From contig NZ_JAENHP010000008.1 in NCBI RefSeq assembly GCF_016834655.1, forward strand, positions 291,828 to 355,827: a stretch of DNA of 64,000 nucleotides. Reading direction: 5' to 3'. The stretch is from Paractinoplanes ovalisporus (lineage in GTDB: Bacteria; Actinomycetota; Actinomycetes; Mycobacteriales; Micromonosporaceae). Below the pieces are notes generated by a model. That model saw nothing but the letters and a program-made list of their open reading frames with translations. It was not told the DNA's origin and made no database searches. Positions 1 through 7,436 of this stretch are shown piece by piece (within the stretch, counting starts at the first letter, position 1; every line of letters begins with the position of its first letter). The translations under genes and the position numbers were made by a program.

Positions 1-1
1 G

Positions 2-97
2 ATAGCCATCACAGCCGTAGGCCGCGCAGCGTTGGCCGCCGAACTCGCCGCGCTCGAGGCGCTGGTTCTCCGTCACCGCCGGACTTCAGACGCATGA
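2..97 (+). CDS. C-terminal fragment of a probable PadR-like regulator (cut by window edge)
   Basis: The frame beginning at base 2 is open from the window edge to a TGA at 95-97 and encodes about 31 residues. The tail starts ITAVGRAALAAELAALEALV. This resembles the end of the winged-helix domain of PadR regulators, where a YxITxAGR-like strand is followed by an Ala/Leu-rich helix. Only this tail is visible, so the family call rests on one short motif. It is probably a real gene end, because codon use is typical of the window and no competing frame looks coding. Confidence 0.4.
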   Translation: MAITAVGRAALAAELAALEALVLRHRRTSDA

Positions 98-1122
98 CAT
101 CGCCGGTGCCGCACCCCTCGTAGATCGCCAGGGCAGCACTCTCACGGTTCGCCGGGACATTGCCCTTCCTGGAAGCCGCGATGACGCCCGGCGCCTACCG
201 CCTGCGTCGCGCCAGCACCGACCACCCGTTGCACAGGTCACAAGCCGCCGGACTCGCACCGAACGAGACCGATCAGCGCCCGCGAAGCGCCGACCGGTCT
301 CGTTCGTCGTTGCAGGTGGGGCATTCACCGCGAGTCAGTCACTAAGACGATCTCTGATTCACACTTTGCCGGACGCCTCACCTCGGCGGATCGGCGCCAA
401 GATCGCATCGGGAGCCGGCTCGACGCGATCCGCGGCATTGCTCGCGGCGGGGGTCTCCCCATCGTTGCGCAGCCGCAGGGGCATCTGCTCAACGATTGAA
501 GACCCACCGGTCGCCGCCTCAGCGAACGCCGACGCTGCACTGTCACCTCCGCCGATCGTTGCGGTTCCGGCTCGCGGGCCACGCAGCCAACGGACGTCGC
601 TGTAACCATCTCGAAACAAAGTACGTTCGCCCCGCCGGTCGCTCAGCTCTGGAAGCAAAGGCGTCTGCACGTGCAATCCCGCCGATCCCGCCGAACGAGG
701 TGACGCATAGTATTCGAGTAGTCACGAAGCGCCAGATAGGTAGACCTTCGAGTTCCAAACAAGAAGTACTAGCCTCGCCGTCAAGATCAACCTCTGTGAT
801 CCTGGTTCTGCGAGAACCACTCGGCCGAGCATTTTCATAAAGCTCCTTCATCAGGGCCTGATTTTGCAGTCACTATCCGCTTCTCAGCCACTGCTTAAAT
901 TGCATTCTTGGTCTGCAGTCTTGCAGCTCAACGCGACTTAATCGGTTAAGTTCTGTTTCATCCGAGAAGGAAACGAATAGATTCGTAGCGTCGCTTGTCC
1001 GGCGCCATTCGGCAATGACAAAATTCCAGCAACCCGATGGAGCGCAAGATCCGTCGAAAGTTCATTTGATCAAGGCATACAGCGCCGAGCGCAAGCTCGC
1101 CCACACACGGAGGCCACCGATC
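98..1122. other. About 1 kb without a supportable gene
   Basis: Several 60-115 residue open frames overlap here on both strands. None has family-like composition, a convincing ribosome binding site or a recognisable motif, so I treat them as chance frames in GC-rich DNA. The part from about 700 to 1020 is richer in A+T than the rest of the window. It contains a small inverted repeat at 936-951 (ACTTAA, 4-base loop, TTAAGT). No tRNA or insertion-sequence ends were seen. The stretch may be decayed or transferred DNA. Confidence 0.5.
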
Positions 1123-1314
1123 ATGACCGAAACCCCCGGCTCGGCGGACCTGTTGTTCGCACGAACCATCGCGTTCGTTGCGATCCTGCTCTTCGCCAAC
1201 CTCGTCCTGGTCGTGCTGCTCGCCGGAGGCTGCGACGTCCGGGCCGCGCTGGCCGCCGCAACCGGCTCCGCGATGCTCGCCGTGGAGATCGCGGATCAGC
1301 TTCTCAAAGCATGA
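1123..1314 (+). CDS. Small hydrophobic protein of unknown function
   Basis: This encodes 63 residues from an ATG with a CGGAGG ribosome binding site 9 bases upstream (1108-1113). The same frame is open further upstream, but the Shine-Dalgarno motif supports this start. Residues about 14-34 form one strong hydrophobic helix (FVAILLFANLVLVVLLAG). A second, weaker Ala-rich helix follows. No family is recognised. It lies 99 bases upstream of the HTH/zinc-finger gene and may belong to the same accessory module. An inner-membrane location is likely; nothing in the sequence shows a function. Confidence 0.55.
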   Translation: MTETPGSADLLFARTIAFVAILLFANLVLVVLLAGGCDVRAALAAATGSAMLAVEIADQLLKA

Positions 1315-1413
1315 GGTAACCCGCCCCGACACGCATCGAACCCCCGAGTAGGGACCGAGGGCGTACGGGCAAGTTCCGCCTCCGCCGAGCCGTCCTTGGT
1401 GATTGGAGAATTC

Positions 1414-1887
1414 ATGAGCGCCACCGCAACGCCGACAGACCGTTCGTCCGCCGCATCTGTTGCCCTGCAACGATTTGCTCTTGATCTTCAGGAGGCGCGC
1501 CGGGCGGACGGCGAGCCGACGTATGCCACGCTGGTGCACCGGATGAACCATGAGTTCTCGAAGGCCACCATCAGTCGTGTTCTGAACGGAGGAAGGCCCT
1601 CCTGGGACTTCACCTACCGCTTCCTCAAGGCATGCCGGGTCCCCGATGCAACCATCACGGAGACCTGGCGACCGAAGTGGACCCACCTGTGGGACGCGCT
1701 CCGTCCGCTCGATCTCCAGCATCCTCCAGACGCGACCGACAACACCGGTGCAGAGTGCACTGTCTGCGGCGCGTGGGTGATGAACAGGTCGCGGCACGCG
1801 GCTTATCACCAGCAGCGCGACGACCTGTCGACATCCAGCTCCAACGCTCTGGAACGGCTCGACCTCTTCGACGGAAAGCGAGGCTAA
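1414..1887 (+). CDS. HTH DNA-binding protein with a C-terminal C2H2-like zinc motif
   Basis: The ATG at 1414 has a GGAGA motif 4 bases upstream; a TTG at 1396 in the same frame is less likely. The product has 157 residues. Residues about 37-80 resemble an XRE-type helix-turn-helix (TYATLVHRMN, then SKATISRVLNG, the probable recognition helix). Near the C-terminus, Cys115, Cys118, His128 and His132 form a C-x2-C-x9-H-x3-H arrangement typical of a zinc finger. The next gene (ParB-like) starts 3 bases after its stop, so the two are almost certainly co-transcribed. The product probably regulates the module or helps the ParB-like protein bind DNA. The exact family is not known to me. Confidence 0.7.
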   Translation: MSATATPTDRSSAASVALQRFALDLQEARRADGEPTYATLVHRMNHEFSKATISRVLNGGRPSWDFTYRFLKACRVPDATITETWRPKWTHLWDALRPLDLQHPPDATDNTGAECTVCGAWVMNRSRHAAYHQQRDDLSTSSSNALERLDLFDGKRG

Positions 1888-1890
1888 GCG

Positions 1891-3084
1891 ATGGCCCCTG
1901 CCACGCCCGGCGCATCTGACAACATTCCCGAGAGCCGGAACACCAGGACCACCGAATTCGCGAAAGTGCGTCCTGATCAGCTTGCCGACAACCCGCGTAA
2001 CCCACCTCGGCGCATCGAGGATCTGGAGGACATGGCCAATGTCGCCGAGTACGGCATACTGCAACCTGTCCTGGTCACCACACGCGAGAATTTCCTGAAG
2101 GACAACCGCGTGTTCGCCGACGTGATCGGCGACGCTCCGTACGTGATTCTGGCCGGGCATCGTCGGAAAGCCGCGGCTCTCATGTACAACCTCGAAGAGG
2201 TGCCGGTACACATCCGGCACGACCTGAGCGCCAACGGCGGGGACGCAATCGTCCGGCTCGTCGAGAACCTGAGCCGCAAGACACTCGATCCGATCAGCGA
2301 AGCGCTCGACTATCAGCGTCTGCGCGAGGAGAACGGGTTGTCCGTCCGCGATATCGCGAGGAGGGTAGGTATCCCTTCCCACGCCGTCGTATCGAAGCGC
2401 CTGAAACTACTGACGCTGCCGACCGCGTTGCAGGAGGCGATCGCCAAGCTCGAGCTTCGCGTCACCGACGCCGAAGCTTTGGGCAAGCTGGACACCGGCG
2501 AGCTCCAAGTGCAGGCGTGGGAAATAATGCGCACTCATAACATGTCCGTCGCGCAGGCCATGACGGAAGTGCAGCGGCGGCCACGCCGACGGGATTCGTC
2601 CGACGGGAGGCAGAGGCACAGCGCCGGCGACCGCCCAGGTTCGTCGCACGAGGCGACGGATACGGATGCCAGCGGTTCCGAACTCGATGCGGCCCAGAAG
2701 TCGAACGAGGCGCGGTTCGCCGTGTGCCAGCTTCTGGCCAAGCAGGGGCCTGACTCCGACGACGTCACCCGGTTCATCGCGGCTTACGCGGTGCAGGGCA
2801 CGTCGTCCTCGTGGCATCGCGATGCCGTGCGGCTCGCCCATCGCTGGCTACGGCGTGCAGAAGTCGGACCGGTGGACAACGATCCTCAGCTCTACCTCGC
2901 CGCGGTAGACCCCGAGGACGTCGTGCACGTCGCCTTCGTCATGGCGCTGGCCTCCGATGAGATGCGCATCCGCGACCGCCGGCGGCGCTGGGACCACCGC
3001 GACATCGCCCACCTGAGCCGCCTGGAGGCAGCCGGCCACACTCTGACCGACTGGGAACGTCAAAGAGCAGCCGAAGCCCGATAA
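1891..3084 (+). CDS. ParB/Spo0J-like protein, orphan (no ParA nearby)
   Basis: This is a 397-residue protein. Residues about 22-110 form a ParB N-terminal (ParB/sulfiredoxin-fold) domain with NPRNPPRR, then GILQPVLV, and AGHRRKAA in the position of the ParB GERR box. RLVENLSRKTLDPISEALDY and a following helix-turn-helix (about 140-185) match the central ParB domain. A charged low-complexity linker (about 230-265) leads to a C-terminal part I do not recognise. Chromosomal ParB is normally encoded with ParA near oriC. This copy instead follows an HTH/zinc-finger gene, which points to a plasmid, integrative-element or regulatory ParB-like protein. Box II reads GHRR rather than GERR, so CTP hydrolysis cannot be assumed. 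Confidence 0.8.
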   Translation: MAPATPGASDNIPESRNTRTTEFAKVRPDQLADNPRNPPRRIEDLEDMANVAEYGILQPVLVTTRENFLKDNRVFADVIGDAPYVILAGHRRKAAALMYNLEEVPVHIRHDLSANGGDAIVRLVENLSRKTLDPISEALDYQRLREENGLSVRDIARRVGIPSHAVVSKRLKLLTLPTALQEAIAKLELRVTDAEALGKLDTGELQVQAWEIMRTHNMSVAQAMTEVQRRPRRRDSSDGRQRHSAGDRPGSSHEATDTDASGSELDAAQKSNEARFAVCQLLAKQGPDSDDVTRFIAAYAVQGTSSSWHRDAVRLAHRWLRRAEVGPVDNDPQLYLAAVDPEDVVHVAFVMALASDEMRIRDRRRRWDHRDIAHLSRLEAAGHTLTDWERQRAAEAR

Positions 3085-3111
3085 GGGGTTCAACCCCCAC
3101 ACACCGACGGC

Positions 3112-3161
3112 GACCGGCCGCACCGCGGGTTGCCGGGGTTCGCCTCCTGAGCAGACATGAC
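3112..3161. repeat. Intergenic repeat copy A, related to 4335-4387
   Basis: About 50 bases match the sequence at 4335-4387. Shared parts are GACCnGCCGCACCG near the left end and an exact 16-base CCTGAGCAGACATGAC at 3146-3161 (copy B: 4372-4387). The two copies lie about 1.2 kb apart and flank the ArsR/SRPBCC gene pair. Further imperfect similarity (CGCTTCCGCGGACAC) continues to about 3193. A short inverted repeat (GGGGTTCAACCCC, 3085-3097) directly follows the ParB stop. Confidence 0.7.
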
Positions 3162-3237
3162 AAAGGCCCTAGCCCGCTTCCGCGGACACGGGCCCTGTCT
3201 CTGACGGCGACTCCGCCGAACCTGATCGTGTTGGAAG

Positions 3238-3762
3238 TCAGTGGAGCTCGCTCTGCTCGTATGCCGGCGCCAGCTCGGCCCACCGCGCGCGCCACCTTGG
3301 CTCTGGCGTCTGGTCGGTCCACGGCTGGAGGTCGGCTGAAGCCTCGTCGCCGAGTGATCGTGCTAGATCCTCCAGGTGGGCCTGCCATCCGGCGCCGAAG
3401 AAGTGGAGGCGGTCCTGCGGCAGGCCGCGTTCCTCGACTACCAGGTGCGTTCTGCCGTTCTCGTCGGTCAGCCACGCCTCGATCTGGGCCTCGTCGTCGG
3501 TGCCGGGCTCGGTGGTCAACAGCAGATGATGCGGTTTCTCGCAGACGTCGATGCGGCCCGGCCCGGTCCATGTGCTGGTGAAGACGGCGTGGAACGAGCC
3601 GCCCGGCCGCAGATCGCCGGACACCTGAGCGATCCAGCGTGCGAGCCGCTCCGGTTTGGTGCACGCCTCCCACAGATCGTCGATGTCGGTGTCATAGGTT
3701 TCCTCGACGCGCACCGCGCCACGGGTTCCGTCGAGCGAGCGCATCGTCCCGGCAATCTTCAC
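3238..3762 (-). CDS. SRPBCC/AHSA1-domain protein
   Basis: This 174-residue protein starts at a GTG (3762-3760) that overlaps the TGA of the ArsR gene, so it is translationally coupled to it. It has the layout of the activator of Hsp90 homologue 1 (AHSA1) subgroup of the SRPBCC fold: VRVEETYDTDIDDLWEACT, then ERLARWI and GWQAHLEDLARSLG. This fold makes a deep hydrophobic ligand pocket. AHSA1-like genes are very often paired with ArsR repressors in actinobacteria. The ligand is unknown. A role in stress or binding a small hydrophobic molecule is inference from the pairing. Confidence 0.8.
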   Translation of the reverse strand: MKIAGTMRSLDGTRGAVRVEETYDTDIDDLWEACTKPERLARWIAQVSGDLRPGGSFHAVFTSTWTGPGRIDVCEKPHHLLLTTEPGTDDEAQIEAWLTDENGRTHLVVEERGLPQDRLHFFGAGWQAHLEDLARSLGDEASADLQPWTDQTPEPRWRARWAELAPAYEQSELH

Positions 3763-4076
3763 TTTCGCTCCTTCTTTCCTCGGGCGATCTCCGTGTGCAG
3801 GGCGTCGAGCCGGTTCTGCCAGAGCGCCCGGTACGGCTCCAGCCACTGATCCACCTCGGTCAGCGCCTCGGGCCGGAGGGCGTAGATGCGGCGTTGCGCG
3901 TCCTGGCGAACGTCGACCAGTCCGGCTTCTCGCAGCACGCGCAAATGCCGGGACACCCCCGGACGAGCGATCGGAAGCGCCGCCGCGAGCTCGCCGGCCG
4001 ACGCCGGGTGACTGCGCAGAATCTCAAGCATCGTGCGCCGGCTCGGGTCAGCCAGCGCCTGCAAGACCTCATCCAT
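3759..4076 (-). CDS. ArsR-family winged-helix repressor
   Basis: This encodes 105 residues starting MDEVLQALADPSRRTMLEIL, the classic ArsR/SmtB opening. The helix-turn-helix follows (SAGELAAALPIARPGVSRHL, then LREAGLVDVRQDAQRRIYAL for the wing). No cysteine metal-site motif is visible, so it is the non-metal subgroup usually coupled to SRPBCC proteins. The ATG at 4076 is preferred over longer frames because the domain begins there. A twin palindrome lies 14 bases upstream and is the probable operator. The gene overlaps the SRPBCC gene by 4 bases. Confidence 0.85.
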   Translation of the reverse strand: MDEVLQALADPSRRTMLEILRSHPASAGELAAALPIARPGVSRHLRVLREAGLVDVRQDAQRRIYALRPEALTEVDQWLEPYRALWQNRLDALHTEIARGKKERK

Positions 4077-4089
4077 AACGCCCACGAGC

Positions 4090-4121
4090 GTAACCAGTCG
4101 GGTACGTAACCACAAGGGTAC
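4090..4121 (-). promoter_or_regulatory. Probable ArsR operator: two tandem 16-bp palindromic sites
   Basis: On the plus strand the sequence is GTAACC-N4-GGGTAC at 4090-4105, followed without a gap by the same arrangement at 4106-4121 (spacers AGTC and ACAA). Each unit is an imperfect palindrome. Together they end 14 bases upstream of the ArsR start codon, where a self-repressor would block transcription. Binding by this ArsR is inferred from position and symmetry. Confidence 0.6.
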
Positions 4122-4199
4122 ATAGAAGCCCAAGCCCAGCCTCGAAGGAGAACGACTCAAGATGCCAGGGCCGGAAGAAGACGATTCGACAGATCGACC

Positions 4200-4371
4200 C
4201 TCACGCACCCACCGCGACCAACCGCAACGCGCTACCTCACGGGTTCGGCCCTCACGCAACCACGCGCCCACCGCAACCGACCGCACCGCGGTACCTCACG
4301 GCGTTCGGCCCTCACGCAACCACGCGCTGACCGTGACCAGCCGCACCGTGGGGTTTCAGGGGGCTCGGCCC
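4200..4371. repeat. Degenerate 60-bp tandem repeat, about 3 units
   Basis: Units end in a TTCGGCC/CTCGGCC motif and restart with CTCACGCA. Full units lie at about 4252-4311 and 4312-4371, with a shorter one at 4200-4251. The last unit contains a perfect hairpin (CAGGGGGC/GCCCCCTG, about 4358-4376). No coding frame is plausible. It occupies the space between the ArsR promoter and the 3' side of the tmRNA gene. Confidence 0.7.
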
Positions 4372-4387
4372 CCTGAGCAGACATGAC
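4335..4387. repeat. Intergenic repeat copy B, related to 3112-3161
   Basis: This is the second copy of the roughly 50-base sequence at 3112-3161, including the exact 16-base CCTGAGCAGACATGAC at 4372-4387. It overlaps the end of the 60-bp tandem array and abuts the tmRNA terminator. The duplicated flank around a small gene pair at a tmRNA 3' end is compatible with past insertion. I did not find a second copy of the tmRNA 3' end itself. Confidence 0.65.
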
Positions 4388-4429
4388 GAGGCGGCCCGGT
4401 TCGCGCTTTCCGCGAACACAGACCGCCTC
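4388..4429 (-). terminator. Probable terminator of the tmRNA gene
   Basis: The outer stem GAGGCGG (4388-4394) pairs with CCGCCTC (4423-4429), and the inner stem GTTCGCG (4399-4405) pairs with CGCGAAC (4411-4417) around a CTTTC loop. It lies 6 bases beyond the 3' end of tmRNA on the minus strand. No U-run follows, which is common in high-GC actinobacteria. Confidence 0.65.
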
Positions 4430-4435
4430 GACTCG

Positions 4436-4808
4436 TGGAGGTGCCGGGAATCGAACCCGGGTCCTTCGTCGCTTCGTCAGGGCTTCTCCGAGCGCAGCTC
4501 ACTATGCCTCTACTTGGCCCCGGGAATCACGTGAGCGAGTTCCTGTGACGGGCCCAGTCGCTGATTAGTCTCGCCGCAAGGTCCCCGCGACCGGGACCTG
4601 TTGGCCAACCTCCTAGCTGATGCCGGAGATCCGGGACGGAGGTGCTCCCGGTCCGACAGACTTGCTACTCGCCTCAGGCGGCGAGAGCGAAGTCAGCGCG
4701 CTTGGTTTCGGCGCTTATTGTTTTCCGACGACCGATTCTCGAGACGACGTCGGCTTCCTCGGCTCGCTTCCCCTGTCTCCACATTCGAAGTCGAAACCAG
4801 TCACCCCC
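4436..4808 (-). ncRNA. ssrA: tmRNA (ribosome rescue)
   Basis: The 5' end on the minus strand reads GGGGGTGACTGGTTTCGACT. Its first 7 bases pair with CACCTCC at the 3' end (4437-4443, one G-U pair), forming the tRNA-like acceptor stem, with discriminator A at 4436. The T arm GGGTTCGATTCCC lies in 4445-4465. CCA is not encoded. The internal tag frame (4674-4712, minus) is read as AETKRADFALAA followed by TGA, with the usual hydrophobic ALAA end recognised by proteases. It acts with SmpB, encoded about 0.75 kb upstream on the same strand, to release stalled ribosomes. Only 24 bases separate it from the stop of the preceding gene, so its promoter must overlap that gene, or the RNA is processed from a longer transcript. 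Confidence 0.95.
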
Positions 4809-4832
4809 TGGTAAATGAACAACTGTGCCATC

Positions 4833-5474
4833 CTACCTGACCCGGCACGAGCCGCCCAACGCATTACAGCCGGCCGGGCGGGCGTTGCCGCGGCCGCTCT
4901 TCGAGGTCTGGAAGCCGAACATGGCCTCGGCTCCGGGGGCCAGGGTGCCGCCGTTGAAGACGAAGCTGCTGCCCTGCTGGTCGCCGCGGGCGTTCCACAC
5001 CCCGCGCAGCTGCAGGTTCGCCAGGCCGCTGTGGCTGACCGTGACGCGCCAGTCGATCGGGCGGTCGCCTTCGTTGACCACCCGGACCGCGGCGACGTAG
5101 CCGGAATCCCAGCTCGCGGTGACGCGCAGGGCCGCCTCGACGTCGGTCACCGTGGGAGGCGTCGTGGTCTTGCGGGGCGAAGGAGACGAGGAGCGGGAGG
5201 GCGTCGTGGCACGAGGCCGCGCCGAGGTACGCGTCGGAGAAGGCGAAAGCGAGGGCGAGGGGGAAATCGAGGGCGGCACAACCGTCGTACGGGAAATGGT
5301 TGGCTCTGGGGTGAGAGAGACGGGAGGCACAACCATCGTCATCCCGTTGTTGGCCTCGGCCGGACCGACCGCGCGCACGGCGATCCAGACGACCAGCAGC
5401 ACCAGCACCGCCACGCCGAAACTCAGGATGAACCTGGCCGTACCGAACACGCGCACCGAGTGCTTGGCAGCCAC
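4833..5474 (-). CDS. Membrane-anchored protein with a CBM2-like (cellulose-binding) domain
   Basis: This encodes 213 residues from the GTG at 5474, which has a GGAGAGG motif at good spacing; an ATG at 5513 would add 13 residues. One transmembrane helix (about 15-35, FILSFGVAVLVLLVVWIAV) is followed by a Ser/Thr/Pro-rich linker (about 55-110). The C-terminal domain of about 100 residues runs from VTASWDSGYVAAVRVVN to GTLAPGAEAMFGFQTS. It has the pattern of family 2 carbohydrate-binding modules, with two cysteines near the end (CNALGGSC). It probably displays a polysaccharide-binding module outside the cell. No catalytic domain is present. The tmRNA gene follows 24 bases downstream. Confidence 0.75.
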   Translation of the reverse strand: MAAKHSVRVFGTARFILSFGVAVLVLLVVWIAVRAVGPAEANNGMTMVVPPVSLTPEPTISRTTVVPPSISPSPSLSPSPTRTSARPRATTPSRSSSPSPRKTTTPPTVTDVEAALRVTASWDSGYVAAVRVVNEGDRPIDWRVTVSHSGLANLQLRGVWNARGDQQGSSFVFNGGTLAPGAEAMFGFQTSKSGRGNARPAGCNALGGSCRVR

Positions 5475-5557
5475 CCTCGACCTCTCCCGAAACCCGAATC
5501 CGAAATCCCACATCGGCGCCGACGATGATCAAAAGTGCCGGCGGGGAAGGGTACCTG

Positions 5558-6034
5558 TCAGCCCATGCCTTTGGCACGCCGGCCGAGGGCGCGGCTGATC
5601 TCCTTCTGAGCGTCGCGGGACGCCAGGTCTTGCCGCTTGTCGTAGCTCTTCTTGCCCTTGGCCAGGCCGATCTCGACCTTCGCATAGCCGTTGTGGAAGA
5701 AGACCTGCAGCGGGACCAGCGTGACACCGTCGTCGCGCAGCTTGTTGCGCATCTTGAGGATCTCCTCGCGGTGCAGCAGAAGCTTGCGGACGCGCCGCGG
5801 CTCGTGGTTGGTCCAGGTGCCCTGGGTGTATTCCGGGATGTGCATCCCGTGCAGGAAGATCTCGCCGTTGTTCTCGTGGCCGAACGCGTCGACCAGCGAG
5901 GCCCGCCCGGCCCGCAACGACTTCACCTCGGTGCCGGTGAGCACCATCCCCGCCTCGTACGTGTCGGTGATGGTGTAGTCGTGGTAGGCCTTGCGGTTGG
6001 AGGCGACGACCTTGCGACCTTGTTCGCGTGGCAT
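5558..6034 (-). CDS. smpB: SsrA-binding protein SmpB
   Basis: This 158-residue protein is the usual length for SmpB. It has VASNRKAYHDYTITDTYEAG, the GTEVKSLRAGRASL motif of the OB-fold core that binds the tRNA-like domain of tmRNA, and the basic tail (KKSYDKRQDLASRDAQKEIS) that enters the mRNA channel. It partners the ssrA RNA just downstream on the same strand. The gene follows the M23 peptidase gene, as is common in actinobacteria. Confidence 0.97.
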   Translation of the reverse strand: MPREQGRKVVASNRKAYHDYTITDTYEAGMVLTGTEVKSLRAGRASLVDAFGHENNGEIFLHGMHIPEYTQGTWTNHEPRRVRKLLLHREEILKMRNKLRDDGVTLVPLQVFFHNGYAKVEIGLAKGKKSYDKRQDLASRDAQKEISRALGRRAKGMG

Positions 6035-6090
6035 GCCGCCGAACCCCCTATGGATGTAAGTGACCGAACCTCACAAGGTTACTAGGTCGC

Positions 6091-7341
6091 TCAGCACAGA
6101 CACGGGGGCAGATAGTTCACCGGGTCTCGGGGTGAGCCGTTGAATCGGGTCTCGAAGTGCAGATGGTTGCCGGTCGAGGCGCCCGTCGTGCCGACCAGGC
6201 CGATCACTTCCCCCCGGCGTACGTAATCCCCCTCCTGCACGAGGAATGCCGACTGGTGCCCGTAGCAGGTCTGGAAGCCGACGCCGCTGATCCGCCCGTG
6301 GCTGATGCAGGTGTACCGGCCGTAGCCGCCGGCCCACGAGGCTCTGATCACCCGTCCCGCGGCGGCGGCCCGGATGGGTGTGCCCCCGCCGGCCGCGATG
6401 TCCATGCCCGCGTGCAGCTGCCAGACGCGGTAGTACGGGTCGTAGCGCCATCCGTAGTTGCTGGACTTCCAGCCCATCACCGGCATGAGCAGCCGCCCGC
6501 CCCCGTACCGGCCGTCGCCCGATTTGAGGGAATAGCCGCGCAGGGCCGCCTCGATGCGCGCCTCCTCGGCCTTGGCCGCCCGGTAGCGGGCAAGCACGGC
6601 GGCGCGCTGTGAGTTGGCCATCTTGAGCGCGTCGGCCCGGGTCTGGGTCAGCTGGGCGAGGGCCTGGCGGGCGCGCTCGGCGGCGGTCTGGGCGGATCGC
6701 GCGGCGGTCAGGCGGTCGCGGGCGTCGGCCTCGGCCTCCTCGGCGGCACGCTTGGCGAGTCCGGCCCGGTCCTGTTCCGTACGGGCTTCGCGCCGGGCGT
6801 CGACGAGGGTGTCCACGTCCTCCTGCTGGGCGCGCATGATCTGGTCGACGATGCTGAGCCGGTCCATCATGTCGGCCGGCCCGCTCGCGTCGACGAGCAC
6901 GTTGAGGCGCGCGATGTTGCTGCCCATGTAGCTGGCCGTGGCGATCTCGTCGACCCGATCGCGGGCGGCGTCGACCTTGTCCCGGGCCTCGTCGAAACGT
7001 CCGGCCACCTTCGCGTACGAATCCCGGGCCGCCTTCGCCTTGCGATTTGCGGTGTTGGAGGCGGCCATGGCGGCGGCCACCGCGCCCCGTGACGTTGCGA
7101 CCTTCTTCTGCGCGGCGGGCATGGCCGCGGTCGCCGTCTCGAGTCGCAGGGCGGCCGCCCGGGCCACGTCGGTGGCGTGTTCGAGCACGGCCTCGGCGCG
7201 CTGCACGGCCTTGGCTGCCCGCTCGGCGTCGTCGTTCTTCGGGTCAGCCTGGGCCGGGTGCGGTGCGATCAACAGGCCAGCACAAAACGCCAGAAGAGCA
7301 TATTTAGGGCTATGTCGACGTTTGGACCACACGAAGAGCAC
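6091..7341 (-). CDS. Secreted coiled-coil M23 (LytM) peptidase, probable FtsEX partner
   Basis: This 416-residue protein has an N-terminal signal sequence (YALLAFCAGLLIAPHPAQA, cleavage about residue 32). An alanine-rich coiled coil spans about 35-270 and a LytM domain about 285-416. Metal ligands are visible in HAGMDIAAGGG (near 310) and in GNHLHFE (near 393). This is the EnvC/RipC-like layout: the coiled coil docks on FtsX and the hydrolase cuts peptidoglycan at division. The gene lies directly downstream of ftsE-ftsX, though a hairpin (7382-7412) separates it from ftsX. It ends in PPCLC. Endopeptidase activity is inferred from the intact motifs. Confidence 0.9.
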   Translation of the reverse strand: MLFVWSKRRHSPKYALLAFCAGLLIAPHPAQADPKNDDAERAAKAVQRAEAVLEHATDVARAAALRLETATAAMPAAQKKVATSRGAVAAAMAASNTANRKAKAARDSYAKVAGRFDEARDKVDAARDRVDEIATASYMGSNIARLNVLVDASGPADMMDRLSIVDQIMRAQQEDVDTLVDARREARTEQDRAGLAKRAAEEAEADARDRLTAARSAQTAAERARQALAQLTQTRADALKMANSQRAAVLARYRAAKAEEARIEAALRGYSLKSGDGRYGGGRLLMPVMGWKSSNYGWRYDPYYRVWQLHAGMDIAAGGGTPIRAAAAGRVIRASWAGGYGRYTCISHGRISGVGFQTCYGHQSAFLVQEGDYVRRGEVIGLVGTTGASTGNHLHFETRFNGSPRDPVNYLPPCLC

Positions 7342-7381
7342 CGTAACGCGACCTAAGCCGTCTTACCTCCTAAAACGCCCA

Positions 7382-7412
7382 ACGGCCGCCTCCCCGAAGA
7401 GGAAGCGGCCGT
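7382..7412 (-). terminator. Hairpin terminator or attenuator between ftsX and the M23 gene
   Basis: The stem ACGGCCGC pairs with GCGGCCGT, extended by CTCC/GGAGG-like pairs around a short GAA loop. On the minus strand it is followed by GGGCGTTTT. It lies 25 bases after the ftsX stop and could separate or attenuate transcription between ftsX and the peptidase gene. Confidence 0.65.
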
Positions 7413-7436
7413 GGCGTGATTGCAGCGTCGGGGGCG

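Noticed and set aside
958..2382. A 474-residue frame antisense to the ParB-like gene and its neighbour
   Set aside because: The plus-strand proteins have clear domains and ribosome binding sites; the antisense frame has none.
1..4430. A second copy of the tmRNA 3' end marking an integrated island
   Set aside because: No duplicate of the acceptor/T-arm sequence was found in the window, so an att site is not supported; only the unrelated 16-mer repeat is shared.
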